From a virus, in IMG/VR virus record IMGVR_UViG_3300027631_000141, positions 1 to 23,523 of that record: a stretch of 23,523 nucleotides of DNA. The stretch is one strand, 5' to 3'. The notes beneath the pieces were generated by a model, which searched no databases, had not been told where the DNA came from, and saw nothing but the letters and a program-made list of their open reading frames with translations. Position 1 is the stretch's first letter, and each line of letters starts with the position of its first letter. Shown piece after piece: positions 5,982 to 11,668 of this stretch. A program made the position numbers and the translations under genes.

Positions 5982-6018
5982 TCCGTAAGATACTTTTATG
6001 GTATTCGTATCTTACGGA
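5982..6018. repeat. CCGTAAGATAC palindrome, copy 10
   Basis: TCCGTAAGATAC (5982-5993) faces GTATCTTACGGA (6007-6018), with flanks CAGGTGGCTGAA and CCCACTGTCCGGG as at 4714. It is the last copy of the family in the window. Confidence 0.85.
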
Positions 6019-6073
6019 AACCCACTGTCCGGGTAAACCTTGGTTAAAATTTTATGATGTTTTTTTAAAATAC

Positions 6074-6124
6074 GGTAAAAAAACAGACATCGGTATTCTA
6101 GGACCCCGTCTGTAAAAATTTACC
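6074..6124. other. Long imperfect hairpin at the early/late junction
   Basis: GGTAA...ACAGAC...CGG pairs with CCG...GTCTGT...TTACC across a loop around 6100, with internal A/T mismatches. It stands in the 440-base gene-free gap 5820-6262. It could act as a bidirectional terminator or a processing site. Confidence 0.5.
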
Positions 6125-6142
6125 ACATATGTTTTTATTTTA

Positions 6143-6218
6143 AGGAAAGGGGGGTGTGGGCGATGCCCCCTATACCCCCTATATTTCTCCTATACTGCCC
6201 TATATGCCCCCTTTCTTT
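6143..6218. other. GC-rich structured island with CCCCTATA repeats
   Basis: AAGGAAAGGGGGG (from 6143) can pair with GCCCCCTTTCTTT (6206-6218). Inside are a GGGC-GAT-GCCC mini-hairpin (6158-6168) and four tandem variants of CCCCCTATA (from about 6166). This stands out strongly in an AT-rich genome and contains no reading frame of note. Confidence 0.6.
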
Positions 6219-6256
6219 ATAAATAATACTAATATATGTTATAAATAGTATAAATA
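6218..6256 (+). promoter_or_regulatory. Triple T4-type late promoter boxes
   Basis: Three exact TATAAATA octamers start at 6218, 6240 and 6249. The last ends 6 bp before the ATG at 6263. TATAAATA is the known T4-type late promoter consensus, so a late sigma factor should recognise it. The start site of the last box would fall at or next to the ATG. Confidence 0.8.
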
Positions 6257-6262
6257 GTTTTT

Positions 6263-6742
6263 ATGAAAAACAAAGATCAGATTATCCTTGAGGATATGTA
6301 TTTAAAGACTCGTAATATTATCAATGAGGATAATAATGATTTGGTATTTGAGTGTGTGGTGGATTTGGATGTTTTGCAACAAAAGAAGGGTGTTTATATT
6401 GATTATCCTAAAGAGATACGTGTTAAGTATAGATTAGAATTTGAGTATAAGAGTTGGGGGATTTCTGGAGCAAGTGCTATAGTTTTGGGATTTGAGTCTT
6501 TTAATATTACTGTTACAGATGAATTTTTAGATTCTTTGAGTGATGAGGAGAGGGAAGTTAATTCTATTATGGATGATAGTTTTGCGGAGCACAAGAGGGA
6601 AATTGAGATAGTATATTCTAAGGATATGCGTGTTGAGTGGGGAAGGATTACTTCTGATAGTTATGGTCAGATAAGACCTAATTCTATTGAATTTTTCTTT
6701 GATGATGATTTTAAGGTAGAGTCTATTAATCTTACTTTTTAG
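6263..6742 (+). CDS. Leader-bearing protein of unknown function, 159 aa
   Basis: The N-terminus MKNKDQIILEDMYLKTRNI belongs to the leader family shared with five or more otherwise unrelated proteins here. It contains an L-x-E/I-x-E type site like those cut by T4-type prohead proteases. The rest is acidic and beta-rich (GISGASAIVLGFESFNITV around residues 72-90) with a charged helix (DSLSDEEREVNSIMDDSF). No family is recognised. The three late promoter boxes directly upstream, the leader and the position suggest a late, possibly capsid-internal protein. It is followed within 15 bases by the ubiquitin-like gene, which has its own late-like box. Confidence 0.75.
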   Translation: MKNKDQIILEDMYLKTRNIINEDNNDLVFECVVDLDVLQQKKGVYIDYPKEIRVKYRLEFEYKSWGISGASAIVLGFESFNITVTDEFLDSLSDEEREVNSIMDDSFAEHKREIEIVYSKDMRVEWGRITSDSYGQIRPNSIEFFFDDDFKVESINLTF

Positions 6743-6743
6743 G

Positions 6744-6751
6744 TATAAGTA
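6744..6751 (+). promoter_or_regulatory. Late-type box before the ubiquitin-like gene
   Basis: TATAAGTA ends exactly 6 bp before the ATG at 6758, the spacing seen at other late genes. That favours 6758 over the ATG at 6752, which touches the box. Confidence 0.55.
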
Positions 6752-6757
6752 ATGGGT

Positions 6758-7021
6758 ATGCAGATATATGTTCAAAAGATTTCAAATCCTTCTATGGAAT
6801 GGGATGTGGATGTAGAGCCTTCTGATGATATTGAAGGAGTTAAACAAAAAATTCAAGACAAAGAACTTCCTTCTGTTTATGATATTTCTCGAATTCGTTT
6901 ATTTTTTAATGGAACAGAATTAGAGAATGGGAATACTTTATCTTTTTATAGTATTGTGAAGTTCAGTCATTTGACTGCTATATATAAGGTTCCAGGGCGG
7001 TCTGTTTTATATATGTCTTAA
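6758..7021 (+). CDS. Phage-encoded ubiquitin homologue, 87 aa
   Basis: The protein starts MQIYVQ (ubiquitin MQIFVK) and carries VEPSDDIEGVKQKIQDKE at residues 19-36, where ubiquitin has VEPSDTIENVKAKIQDKE. It continues with RLFFNGTELENGNTLSFYSI (47-66) against [20 protein letters not shown]. By hand alignment about 36 of 76 ubiquitin positions are identical, and all secondary-structure blocks of the beta-grasp fold are present. Lysines matching K27, K29, K33 and K63 are kept; K48 is Thr53 and I44 is Phe49. The end differs: VPGRSVLYMS replaces LRLRGG, so Gly75 is kept, Gly76 is Arg81, and six more residues follow. Without processing it should not be conjugatable. I chose 6758 because it matches the ubiquitin N-terminus and the late-box spacing. 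No E1, E2, E3 or deubiquitinase gene is visible in the window. Confidence 0.93.
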   Translation: MQIYVQKISNPSMEWDVDVEPSDDIEGVKQKIQDKELPSVYDISRIRLFFNGTELENGNTLSFYSIVKFSHLTAIYKVPGRSVLYMS

Positions 7022-7052
7022 AAGTTTATATCTATATATACTTAGGTGAAAA

Positions 7053-7059
7053 ATAAGTA
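7053..7059 (+). promoter_or_regulatory. Late-type box
   Basis: ATAAGTA ends 5 bp before the ATG at 7065. It matches the TAARTA core of the other late boxes. Confidence 0.45.
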
Positions 7060-7064
7060 TTGAT

Positions 7065-7310
7065 ATGACAAAGAAAACAAATTGGAACTCTCGCATGAAG
7101 GGGAGTTCTAGTGATAAGCCAACAAGGAAAAAGAATCAAGGATTTATTACCTCATCATTTAGGGTTGAGGAGGTATTGGATGAGAGTGGGGAAGTGTTGG
7201 AAGATACTGTTATTAAGTTTATATTTGGGGGACTTATAATATATTTGAGTATTGCGAATGCAATTAAGATGAATATTGATTTGGATAAGATATTGAAATT
7301 TAAGAAGTGA
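7065..7310 (+). CDS. Small basic protein with one hydrophobic segment, 81 aa
   Basis: The N-terminal third is Lys/Ser/Asn-rich and probably disordered (MTKKTNWNSRMKGSSSDKPT). Then come a short acidic stretch (VEEVLDESGEVLED) and a hydrophobic segment IKFIFGGLIIYLSIANAI (about 50-67) that could be a weak membrane span, ending in KILKFKK. No family is recognised. It is the third gene after the triple late promoter, and its stop is 2 bases from the stop of the convergent nuclease gene. Confidence 0.65.
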   Translation: MTKKTNWNSRMKGSSSDKPTRKKNQGFITSSFRVEEVLDESGEVLEDTVIKFIFGGLIIYLSIANAIKMNIDLDKILKFKK

Positions 7311-7312
7311 TA

Positions 7313-7849
7313 TCAATCTTCAATGATTTGTTCTATTTTACAATTAGTAAAAACCTCATCTAGTCTTTCCATTGGATATAGTTTGTCTTTTGGTAGGTAA
7401 TAGTTATTAATATTAAGAGAGGAGAAAACTTTTTTGGGTTGTTCTTTCATTATCTTTTTTGTTGTCCAGCCAAGGAAGTTTATATTATCCTCTGAGAGAA
7501 ATTCTGCTAGAATGAGAATATCCGAACATTTATTGATTTCCCATTCTTTTACTAGGAGGTTAAATGCTTTTTGATATGTTTTAACATCAAGGGTAACAAT
7601 CTTCTTATCGTCTATTTTGATTTTGAAATCTATATGATTGTCTCCTTTGGGACGGAATTTGAGATCTGGTTTTAAATTATATCTTTTTCCAAGGCCGATT
7701 TCACCAGAGAGTCCTATTGTCTGTTCTCTGTATTTGTCATCTTTATAATATCTTTTTCCCTTTAGAGAATTTTCGGAATTGGGTTTATCTTTTCTGTGGA
7801 GGTCTTGTCTTTCCTCGGCTATTTGTCTTGTGTTAGATTTTTTGTCCAT
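7313..7849 (-). CDS. PD-(D/E)xK-type phage endonuclease, probable
   Basis: The N-terminal 40 residues are highly charged and probably flexible. The core then reads LSGEIGLGKRYNLKPDLKF (Glu50), GDNHIDFKIK (Asp74) and VTLDVKTYQKA (Asp88-Val-Lys90). This E...D...D-x-K order is the catalytic layout of PD-(D/E)xK nucleases, and the following LLVKEW and SDILILAEFL strands plus LGWTTKK fit the restriction-like fold. The likely role is DNA cleavage, possibly as a free-standing homing or anti-competitor nuclease. It runs opposite to its neighbours and no clear late box lies upstream. The substrate is unknown. Confidence 0.65.
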   Translation of the reverse strand: MDKKSNTRQIAEERQDLHRKDKPNSENSLKGKRYYKDDKYREQTIGLSGEIGLGKRYNLKPDLKFRPKGDNHIDFKIKIDDKKIVTLDVKTYQKAFNLLVKEWEINKCSDILILAEFLSEDNINFLGWTTKKIMKEQPKKVFSSLNINNYYLPKDKLYPMERLDEVFTNCKIEQIIED

Positions 7850-7866
7850 TTTTTGTATTTTTTATT

Positions 7867-7873
7867 GTAAGTA
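7867..7873 (+). promoter_or_regulatory. Late-type box
   Basis: GTAAGTA followed by TAAAGT ends 6 bp before the ATG at 7880. Confidence 0.5.
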
Positions 7874-7879
7874 TAAAGT

Positions 7880-8122
7880 ATGAGAGATAAAGATCAAGTA
7901 TTATTAGAGAATTTGTATAACAATGTAGATAACAAAAGTAAATTGGAAAATTTAAAAACTAAAATTCGTTATGCAATGAAGACTAATAACAAAGCAGAGC
8001 TTTCCTTTGCTCAAGAAGAATTGTATCAACTTGCAACACGATTTAATTTGATGAAAGATCCAGAAGTTCTTGAGTTATTAGCAGATAGTGACGTTGCTCA
8101 TGTGACGGGCAATAGGCAATAA
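7880..8122 (+). CDS. Leader-bearing small protein, 80 aa
   Basis: It begins with the shared leader MRDKDQVLLENLYNNV, containing LLE. The remainder is almost entirely helical and charged (NLKTKIRYAMKTNNKAELSF, then AQEELYQLATRF), which could form a coiled coil or helical hairpin, and ends with a short polar tail. No family is recognised. Its own late-type box lies 6 bp before the start, and it is flanked on both sides by opposite-strand genes. If the leader is a capsid-targeting peptide, the mature product would be only about 70 residues and packaged in the head. Confidence 0.75.
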   Translation: MRDKDQVLLENLYNNVDNKSKLENLKTKIRYAMKTNNKAELSFAQEELYQLATRFNLMKDPEVLELLADSDVAHVTGNRQ

Positions 8123-8130
8123 TTAAACAA

Positions 8131-9075
8131 TCAAGAGAGTAGATTTTTAAATATTTGTTCTAATACATTTACTGTTATAGTATTACCCATTTGTCTATAA
8201 GTATGTCTGTCTTTGGAATGAATAACAAATGTATCTGGAAATCCTTGAAGTCGAGCACATTCTCTTGGTGTAAACTTTCTTATAGTCTTACCATCTGGAT
8301 ATATAAATCCATGAATATCAATTAGATTTTGACAAAATATAGTTCCTTCATATCTAATTTTTTTTCTACCGAATTTTGTCTTTTTGTTTGCTTGTTTAAC
8401 TTCTCCGAATAGATTTTCTATTTTAAAATTTTCTTGTTCTCTATGACAAACATTTACCATATCTTCTGCGATTTGTTCTGATACAAAGTATTTGCTATCT
8501 GGAGATTGTTCTAGAATGTCTTTGAAGTGTGATTGTTTTTCTATAAAACAAAAATTGTTTGGATTCTTATTAAGATCTTTTCTAATTCCTATTCCAAAAA
8601 TACGTTCCCTATTGTGTGCAACTCCGAAGTTTTTTGAGTTTAGTATATAGGAATGAAAATTATAATTTTTTTCTATTCTTTCTTTTATTTGAGAATAAAA
8701 AGCACTAAACTTGTTATGTAGTAGTCCTTTAACATTTTCAAACATGATATAATCGGGTAATAGTTTATCGATAATATCTAGAGAATAGTTTACTAATATA
8801 CTTCTACCCTTAGAAAGATCTTGATTTCCAATAGAACTGACATCTTGACAAGGAAATCCAAATACATATAAATCAACAGGTTCTAATTTATTTATATCTA
8901 TTTTAGTAATATCATCATACCATACTTCACAAGTATGATTTTTCATATATGTTTCCTTTGCAAACTTATCAATATCACATGCCCATTTTACAACATGTGG
9001 TATATTAATATTTTTGAGTGCTTGCTCTGGAGAACCAATTCCGCTAAATGTTGTTCCTACTCGTAGTGTTTTCAT
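8131..9075 (-). CDS. C5 cytosine-specific DNA methyltransferase
   Basis: A 314-residue enzyme with the full motif set in order: FSGIGSPEQAL (motif I, about 10-20), ACDID (motif II), FGFPCQDVSSIG (motif IV, catalytic Cys76), FENVKGLL (motif VI, about 112-119), HNRERIFGIG (motif VIII), RKFTPRECARLQGFPDTF (motif IX) and MGNTITVNVLEQI (motif X). It transfers a methyl group from SAM to C5 of cytosine in a specific DNA site. The length is typical of small phage enzymes, with a short target-recognition region between motifs VIII and IX. No matching restriction enzyme is adjacent, so self-protection against host restriction is the likely role. It starts 3 bases after the stop of the upstream gene and is cotranscribed with it. 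Confidence 0.95.
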   Translation of the reverse strand: MKTLRVGTTFSGIGSPEQALKNINIPHVVKWACDIDKFAKETYMKNHTCEVWYDDITKIDINKLEPVDLYVFGFPCQDVSSIGNQDLSKGRSILVNYSLDIIDKLLPDYIMFENVKGLLHNKFSAFYSQIKERIEKNYNFHSYILNSKNFGVAHNRERIFGIGIRKDLNKNPNNFCFIEKQSHFKDILEQSPDSKYFVSEQIAEDMVNVCHREQENFKIENLFGEVKQANKKTKFGRKKIRYEGTIFCQNLIDIHGFIYPDGKTIRKFTPRECARLQGFPDTFVIHSKDRHTYRQMGNTITVNVLEQIFKNLLS

Positions 9076-9078
9076 ATT

Positions 9079-9576
9079 TTAAATATTCCACCAATTTGGG
9101 ACATTACCATTCTTTTCCCACTTTGCAAATTCTTTTTTATCTTTGAGGTAATATGTTCTATATGCCTTTACTGGATCGATGTTTTTATATTCTTCTGGCA
9201 TGGCTTGGGCAAATGGTGTTTGTTCTCCATCGGGAATAAGATCAATCATTTTACACAGACTTTCAATTCCCTTTTGGCAACTATGGATTTTCTTATATCT
9301 ATGGGTATATTCATTACATAGTTCTAGTGCATGATGTGCCGCCCATTCATAATTTTTTTTGGTGTCCCCTACCCATCTTGTACAAGGATGATTTTTATGA
9401 CCACCCTTTAATGGAGTTCCTTTTGCAGTTAAAGGCATGTCTTCTGGTGTTGCACCATGTCTTAAAACAGCACTTCCCATTTGTTGATATAATTCAACAA
9501 CCATTTTCACTATATGTTTATCACAATATTGTTGTGCCGCTTCGATTGGATCTGTAGATAGAATAAAGATATTCAT
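9079..9576 (-). CDS. Conserved phage protein of unknown function, 165 aa
   Basis: The sequence matches a protein type I recall from many large phages: an N-terminal strand with D-P-x-x-A-A-x-x-x-C-D-K-H (here STDPIEAAQQYCDKHIVKM), a central KNHPCTRWVGDTKKNYEW, then ELCNEYTHRY and AQAMPEEYKN, with PVKAYRTYYLKDKK and a final PNWW. The conserved Cys, Asp, His and Lys residues suggest an enzyme, but I know of no confirmed activity. It is first in a two-gene unit with the C5 methyltransferase, so a role in DNA modification is possible by association only. Confidence 0.8.
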   Translation of the reverse strand: MNIFILSTDPIEAAQQYCDKHIVKMVVELYQQMGSAVLRHGATPEDMPLTAKGTPLKGGHKNHPCTRWVGDTKKNYEWAAHHALELCNEYTHRYKKIHSCQKGIESLCKMIDLIPDGEQTPFAQAMPEEYKNIDPVKAYRTYYLKDKKEFAKWEKNGNVPNWWNI

Positions 9577-9620
9577 TTGTTATGTTTTATTGAATTTTCA
9601 TAAAAATGTCAACTAAAAAG

Positions 9621-9627
9621 GTAAATA
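9621..9627 (+). promoter_or_regulatory. Late-type box
   Basis: GTAAATA followed by GTTTTTAT lies 8 bp before the ATG at 9636. It falls inside the 5' end of a longer open frame from 9606, which supports 9636 as the start. Confidence 0.55.
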
Positions 9628-9635
9628 GTTTTTAT

Positions 9636-10352
9636 ATGAGAGACAACGATCAGATACTACTAGAGAGTTTATATATATCAGTATATAATGAAAATTCTTT
9701 GAATTCTGCCCAACAACAAGCACTTAGCAATCTACCACAACATTCACAAGACATAGCAAATCAACTTTTAGATTACCTTTCACAAGGTGCTCGTAAAGCA
9801 AGTTTTTATTATAGATCAAAAATAAGTGGAAGAGAAGGAAAGTATTATGTTGATCTTGGAGTTGACTACGGAACCGCAAAGCGTGAAAGTCATGATGCTA
9901 TAAAAAAATATGTAGATATGTTGAAGGAATCAGATCCACAAAATCCTGATATTGAAGTTGGAGAAAAGATTTTAAATCCTCCTCCTTCTAATAGAAAAGC
10001 ACCAGTTGATAGAAAAATAAATATAGGTCATGGTATATCTATTCAAGACACTGCTAAAGAACCTGGTGTATATCGTCTTTACATCTATGCATATTGTCAA
10101 AATGATATAGAGAAAGATGATGAAGGAAAAGCCGTAAGAGATTTTGAAGGAAATTTTGTTCGTTCTGCCGCAGGAAAAGTTGATGAGGTAGTACCCGCTT
10201 CCAAACCAAAATCATTTAGCAGTGCCGAACAATTACAATATAAATTAAAAACTAAATTATCTAGATTCAGAAGATTTATACTTGATCCAGAAAACATATC
10301 TGGAGTTGCGTATAAAGGTGGTGTTATGGAATTTCAACAAAATACTCCATAA
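9636..10352 (+). CDS. Leader-bearing protein, 238 aa, unknown function
   Basis: An ATG at 9606 is in frame, but the start at 9636 gives the shared leader MRDNDQILLESLYISVYNEN and respects the late-box spacing. The body has a basic, SGREGKYYVDLGVD-containing segment (about 70-83), a PPPSNRKAPVDRK linker, then a beta-rich part (GVYRLYIYAYCQND) and a C-terminal helix region (SAEQLQYKLKTKLSRFRRF). No family is recognised. It is followed 5 bases later by another gene with an E-ending leader, so both may be packaged head proteins. Confidence 0.75.
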   Translation: MRDNDQILLESLYISVYNENSLNSAQQQALSNLPQHSQDIANQLLDYLSQGARKASFYYRSKISGREGKYYVDLGVDYGTAKRESHDAIKKYVDMLKESDPQNPDIEVGEKILNPPPSNRKAPVDRKINIGHGISIQDTAKEPGVYRLYIYAYCQNDIEKDDEGKAVRDFEGNFVRSAAGKVDEVVPASKPKSFSSAEQLQYKLKTKLSRFRRFILDPENISGVAYKGGVMEFQQNTP

Positions 10353-10357
10353 TTATT

Positions 10358-10711
10358 ATGAATTTCAAAGAATATACAACTCTTTCGGAAGAGAAAGAAT
10401 CTTTGTGTATTGACGAGTTTATTGATAAGCGTTCTGCTGGTGCAAAAAAGATTCAACACCAAGCACAAGAAAAGGGCGGACCTGCATTGCTAACTTACGT
10501 CCATTTCAAGGCAAAAGAAAAACCATATGAATACTGTTCAAATAATTACGATAGTATCGAAAAGATTACTTCAAAAGCTGATAAAGTTTTTGATAAGTTA
10601 AAGAATTGGAAAGAAATGTCTCAAAGGGATTTTCAACACTATATGGGAATGTTGGAAGCCTATGGAGAGATTATTATAAAAATAAAGAAACCAAATGGTT
10701 TGATTGATTGA
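10358..10711 (+). CDS. Protein with T4-type leader, 117 aa, unknown function
   Basis: The N-terminus MNFKEYTTLSEEKES resembles the classic T4 internal-protein leader (M-K-x-F/Y-x-E-F...x-x-E), with LSE as a candidate cleavage site. The remainder is basic and helical, with AGAKKIQHQAQEKGGPALLT, a central HFKAKEKPYEYC and YMGMLEAYGEIIIKIKKPNG near the end. No family is recognised. It lies 5 bases after the previous gene and 1 base before the microprotein gene, so the three form one unit. Confidence 0.7.
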   Translation: MNFKEYTTLSEEKESLCIDEFIDKRSAGAKKIQHQAQEKGGPALLTYVHFKAKEKPYEYCSNNYDSIEKITSKADKVFDKLKNWKEMSQRDFQHYMGMLEAYGEIIIKIKKPNGLID

Positions 10712-10712
10712 T

Positions 10713-10844
10713 ATGCCGTATAAAATAAAAAAATTAGAAACTCTTTTTATCGAAGCTTGTTGGAAAAATTACAAACAAGTAGGAATGAAAAAGAAGGGAA
10801 AGAAAATGGTTCCCAACTGTGTTCCTAAGAAAAAGAAATCCTAA
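10713..10844 (+). CDS. 43-aa basic microprotein with KMVPNCVP motif
   Basis: A complete short frame with ATG one base after the previous stop encodes LETLFIEACWKNYKQVGMKK followed by KGKKMVPNCVPKKKKS. The G-M-K-K-K-G-x-K-M-V-P-N-C-V-P block is one I recall from phage virion and scaffold-type proteins, where it is a short segment inside much longer chains. Here it stands almost alone, with 16 lysines in 43 residues. It could be a DNA-binding head peptide. It overlaps the end of the convergent gene by 4 bases. Confidence 0.7.
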   Translation: MPYKIKKLETLFIEACWKNYKQVGMKKKGKKMVPNCVPKKKKS

Positions 10845-11209
10845 GAAACCAATTCAAATTCAAACTTAAAAGGTTTTTTCATAGGTCTAATAAAAAAGGA
10901 TTCGGGATGTTTCCCTAGATACTGAAGCGTTACTGGACAGAGAGTTCCTTGCATTTTTTTATATTCATATAAGGCCCAGTCGTTATCCATGTCTTCAACT
11001 TTGGTAATTTCTACCATATCCTGTGCTTCTTTTTCTAAAGAGAACTCGATGTCGATACCTCTATGACTTCCTGCCCAAACACCCTTTTCTTTTAGAATAA
11101 AATCAATCAATTCACTAAAACCACCCACAAAGGGTTCTTTTTCGATAAATTTTGAGGCATCATCGAACATCCATAGTCCTTGGTTCTTGTAAATTTTTAG
11201 TGTCATCAT
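10841..11209 (-). CDS. Conserved phage protein (DUF6717-like), 122 aa
   Basis: The N-terminus MTLKIYKNQGLWMFDDASKF followed by IEKEPFVGGFSELIDFIL resembles a phage family with the signature Y-x-x-G-x-W-x-F-D-D...E-P-F-V that I associate with DUF6717; no function is known to me. A second ATG at 11206 fits the family start as well. The rest contains a GIDIEFS strand and a C-terminal basic stretch. The start lies 50 bases inside the end of the upstream gene, an unusually long overlap, which implies co-translation. Confidence 0.75.
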   Translation of the reverse strand: MMTLKIYKNQGLWMFDDASKFIEKEPFVGGFSELIDFILKEKGVWAGSHRGIDIEFSLEKEAQDMVEITKVEDMDNDWALYEYKKMQGTLCPVTLQYLGKHPESFFIRPMKKPFKFEFELVS

Positions 11210-11666
11210 TTGATTTTGGTGTTAATAAATAAAACTTTATCATATCCCTGTCATCTATGTCAACATCAAAATTATCAGAAACAAAAGAATTCTTCATGAA
11301 TCTATCATACAATCTAACTCTACTAATATCTTTTTTAGCAGCAGAGAATTTTATATGTTTATATTCTCCTCTATATTCTTCAGTAAATCTTTTAAACATA
11401 TTCGCAACAGCACCAAAAACCTTATGAGATGATCCAACTCCTACAATAGACAAAGGATTTTCAAACTCATCTCCTATTATTGCAAATATAAAAGATGCTA
11501 TTTTTGTAGCATTATCAATAGTAATTAAAACCGAATATTCATATCCATCTATATGAAATTCATATTCGACGTCCTTTTCATGTCCTTTATTTTTTTCAGA
11601 TTTTTTAATATCTTCTGGTGTATAATCAAAAGACTCTGATATAGAAAAAAAAGACTTGAAAGACAT
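11160..11666 (-). CDS. Putative GNAT-like phage protein with T4-type leader, 168 aa
   Basis: The N-terminus MSFKSFFSISESFDYTPEDI has the M-x-F-K-x-F...I-x-E pattern of T4-type capsid-targeting leaders. The core (ASFIFAIIGDEF, then VFGAVANMFKRFTEEY and HIKFSAAKKDISRVRLYDRF) has the strand-helix-strand order seen in phage GNAT-like proteins, where F-S-A...S-R-x-x-L-Y-x-R is a recurring block near the end. No clear acetyl-CoA P-loop is visible, so catalysis is doubtful. It sits in an operon on the minus strand between the 122-aa gene and the acidic protein. Confidence 0.65.
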   Translation of the reverse strand: MSFKSFFSISESFDYTPEDIKKSEKNKGHEKDVEYEFHIDGYEYSVLITIDNATKIASFIFAIIGDEFENPLSIVGVGSSHKVFGAVANMFKRFTEEYRGEYKHIKFSAAKKDISRVRLYDRFMKNSFVSDNFDVDIDDRDMIKFYLLTPKSNDDTKNLQEPRTMDVR

Positions 11667-11668
11667 TT

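Noticed and set aside
217-6018. Palindromes as intrinsic terminators
   Set aside because: They lack a following T-run, occur in both orientations, and separate strong hairpin terminators already end the same units.
6403-6775. Minus-strand frames over the first late gene
   Set aside because: The plus-strand gene has three TATAAATA boxes and the shared leader; the minus frames are low-complexity shadows.
6263-10352. Ubiquitin conjugation operon (E1, E2, JAB peptidase)
   Set aside because: Neighbouring genes show no ThiF/E1 nucleotide-binding motif, no E2 catalytic Cys context and no JAMM motif, so only the ubiquitin-like protein itself is supported.
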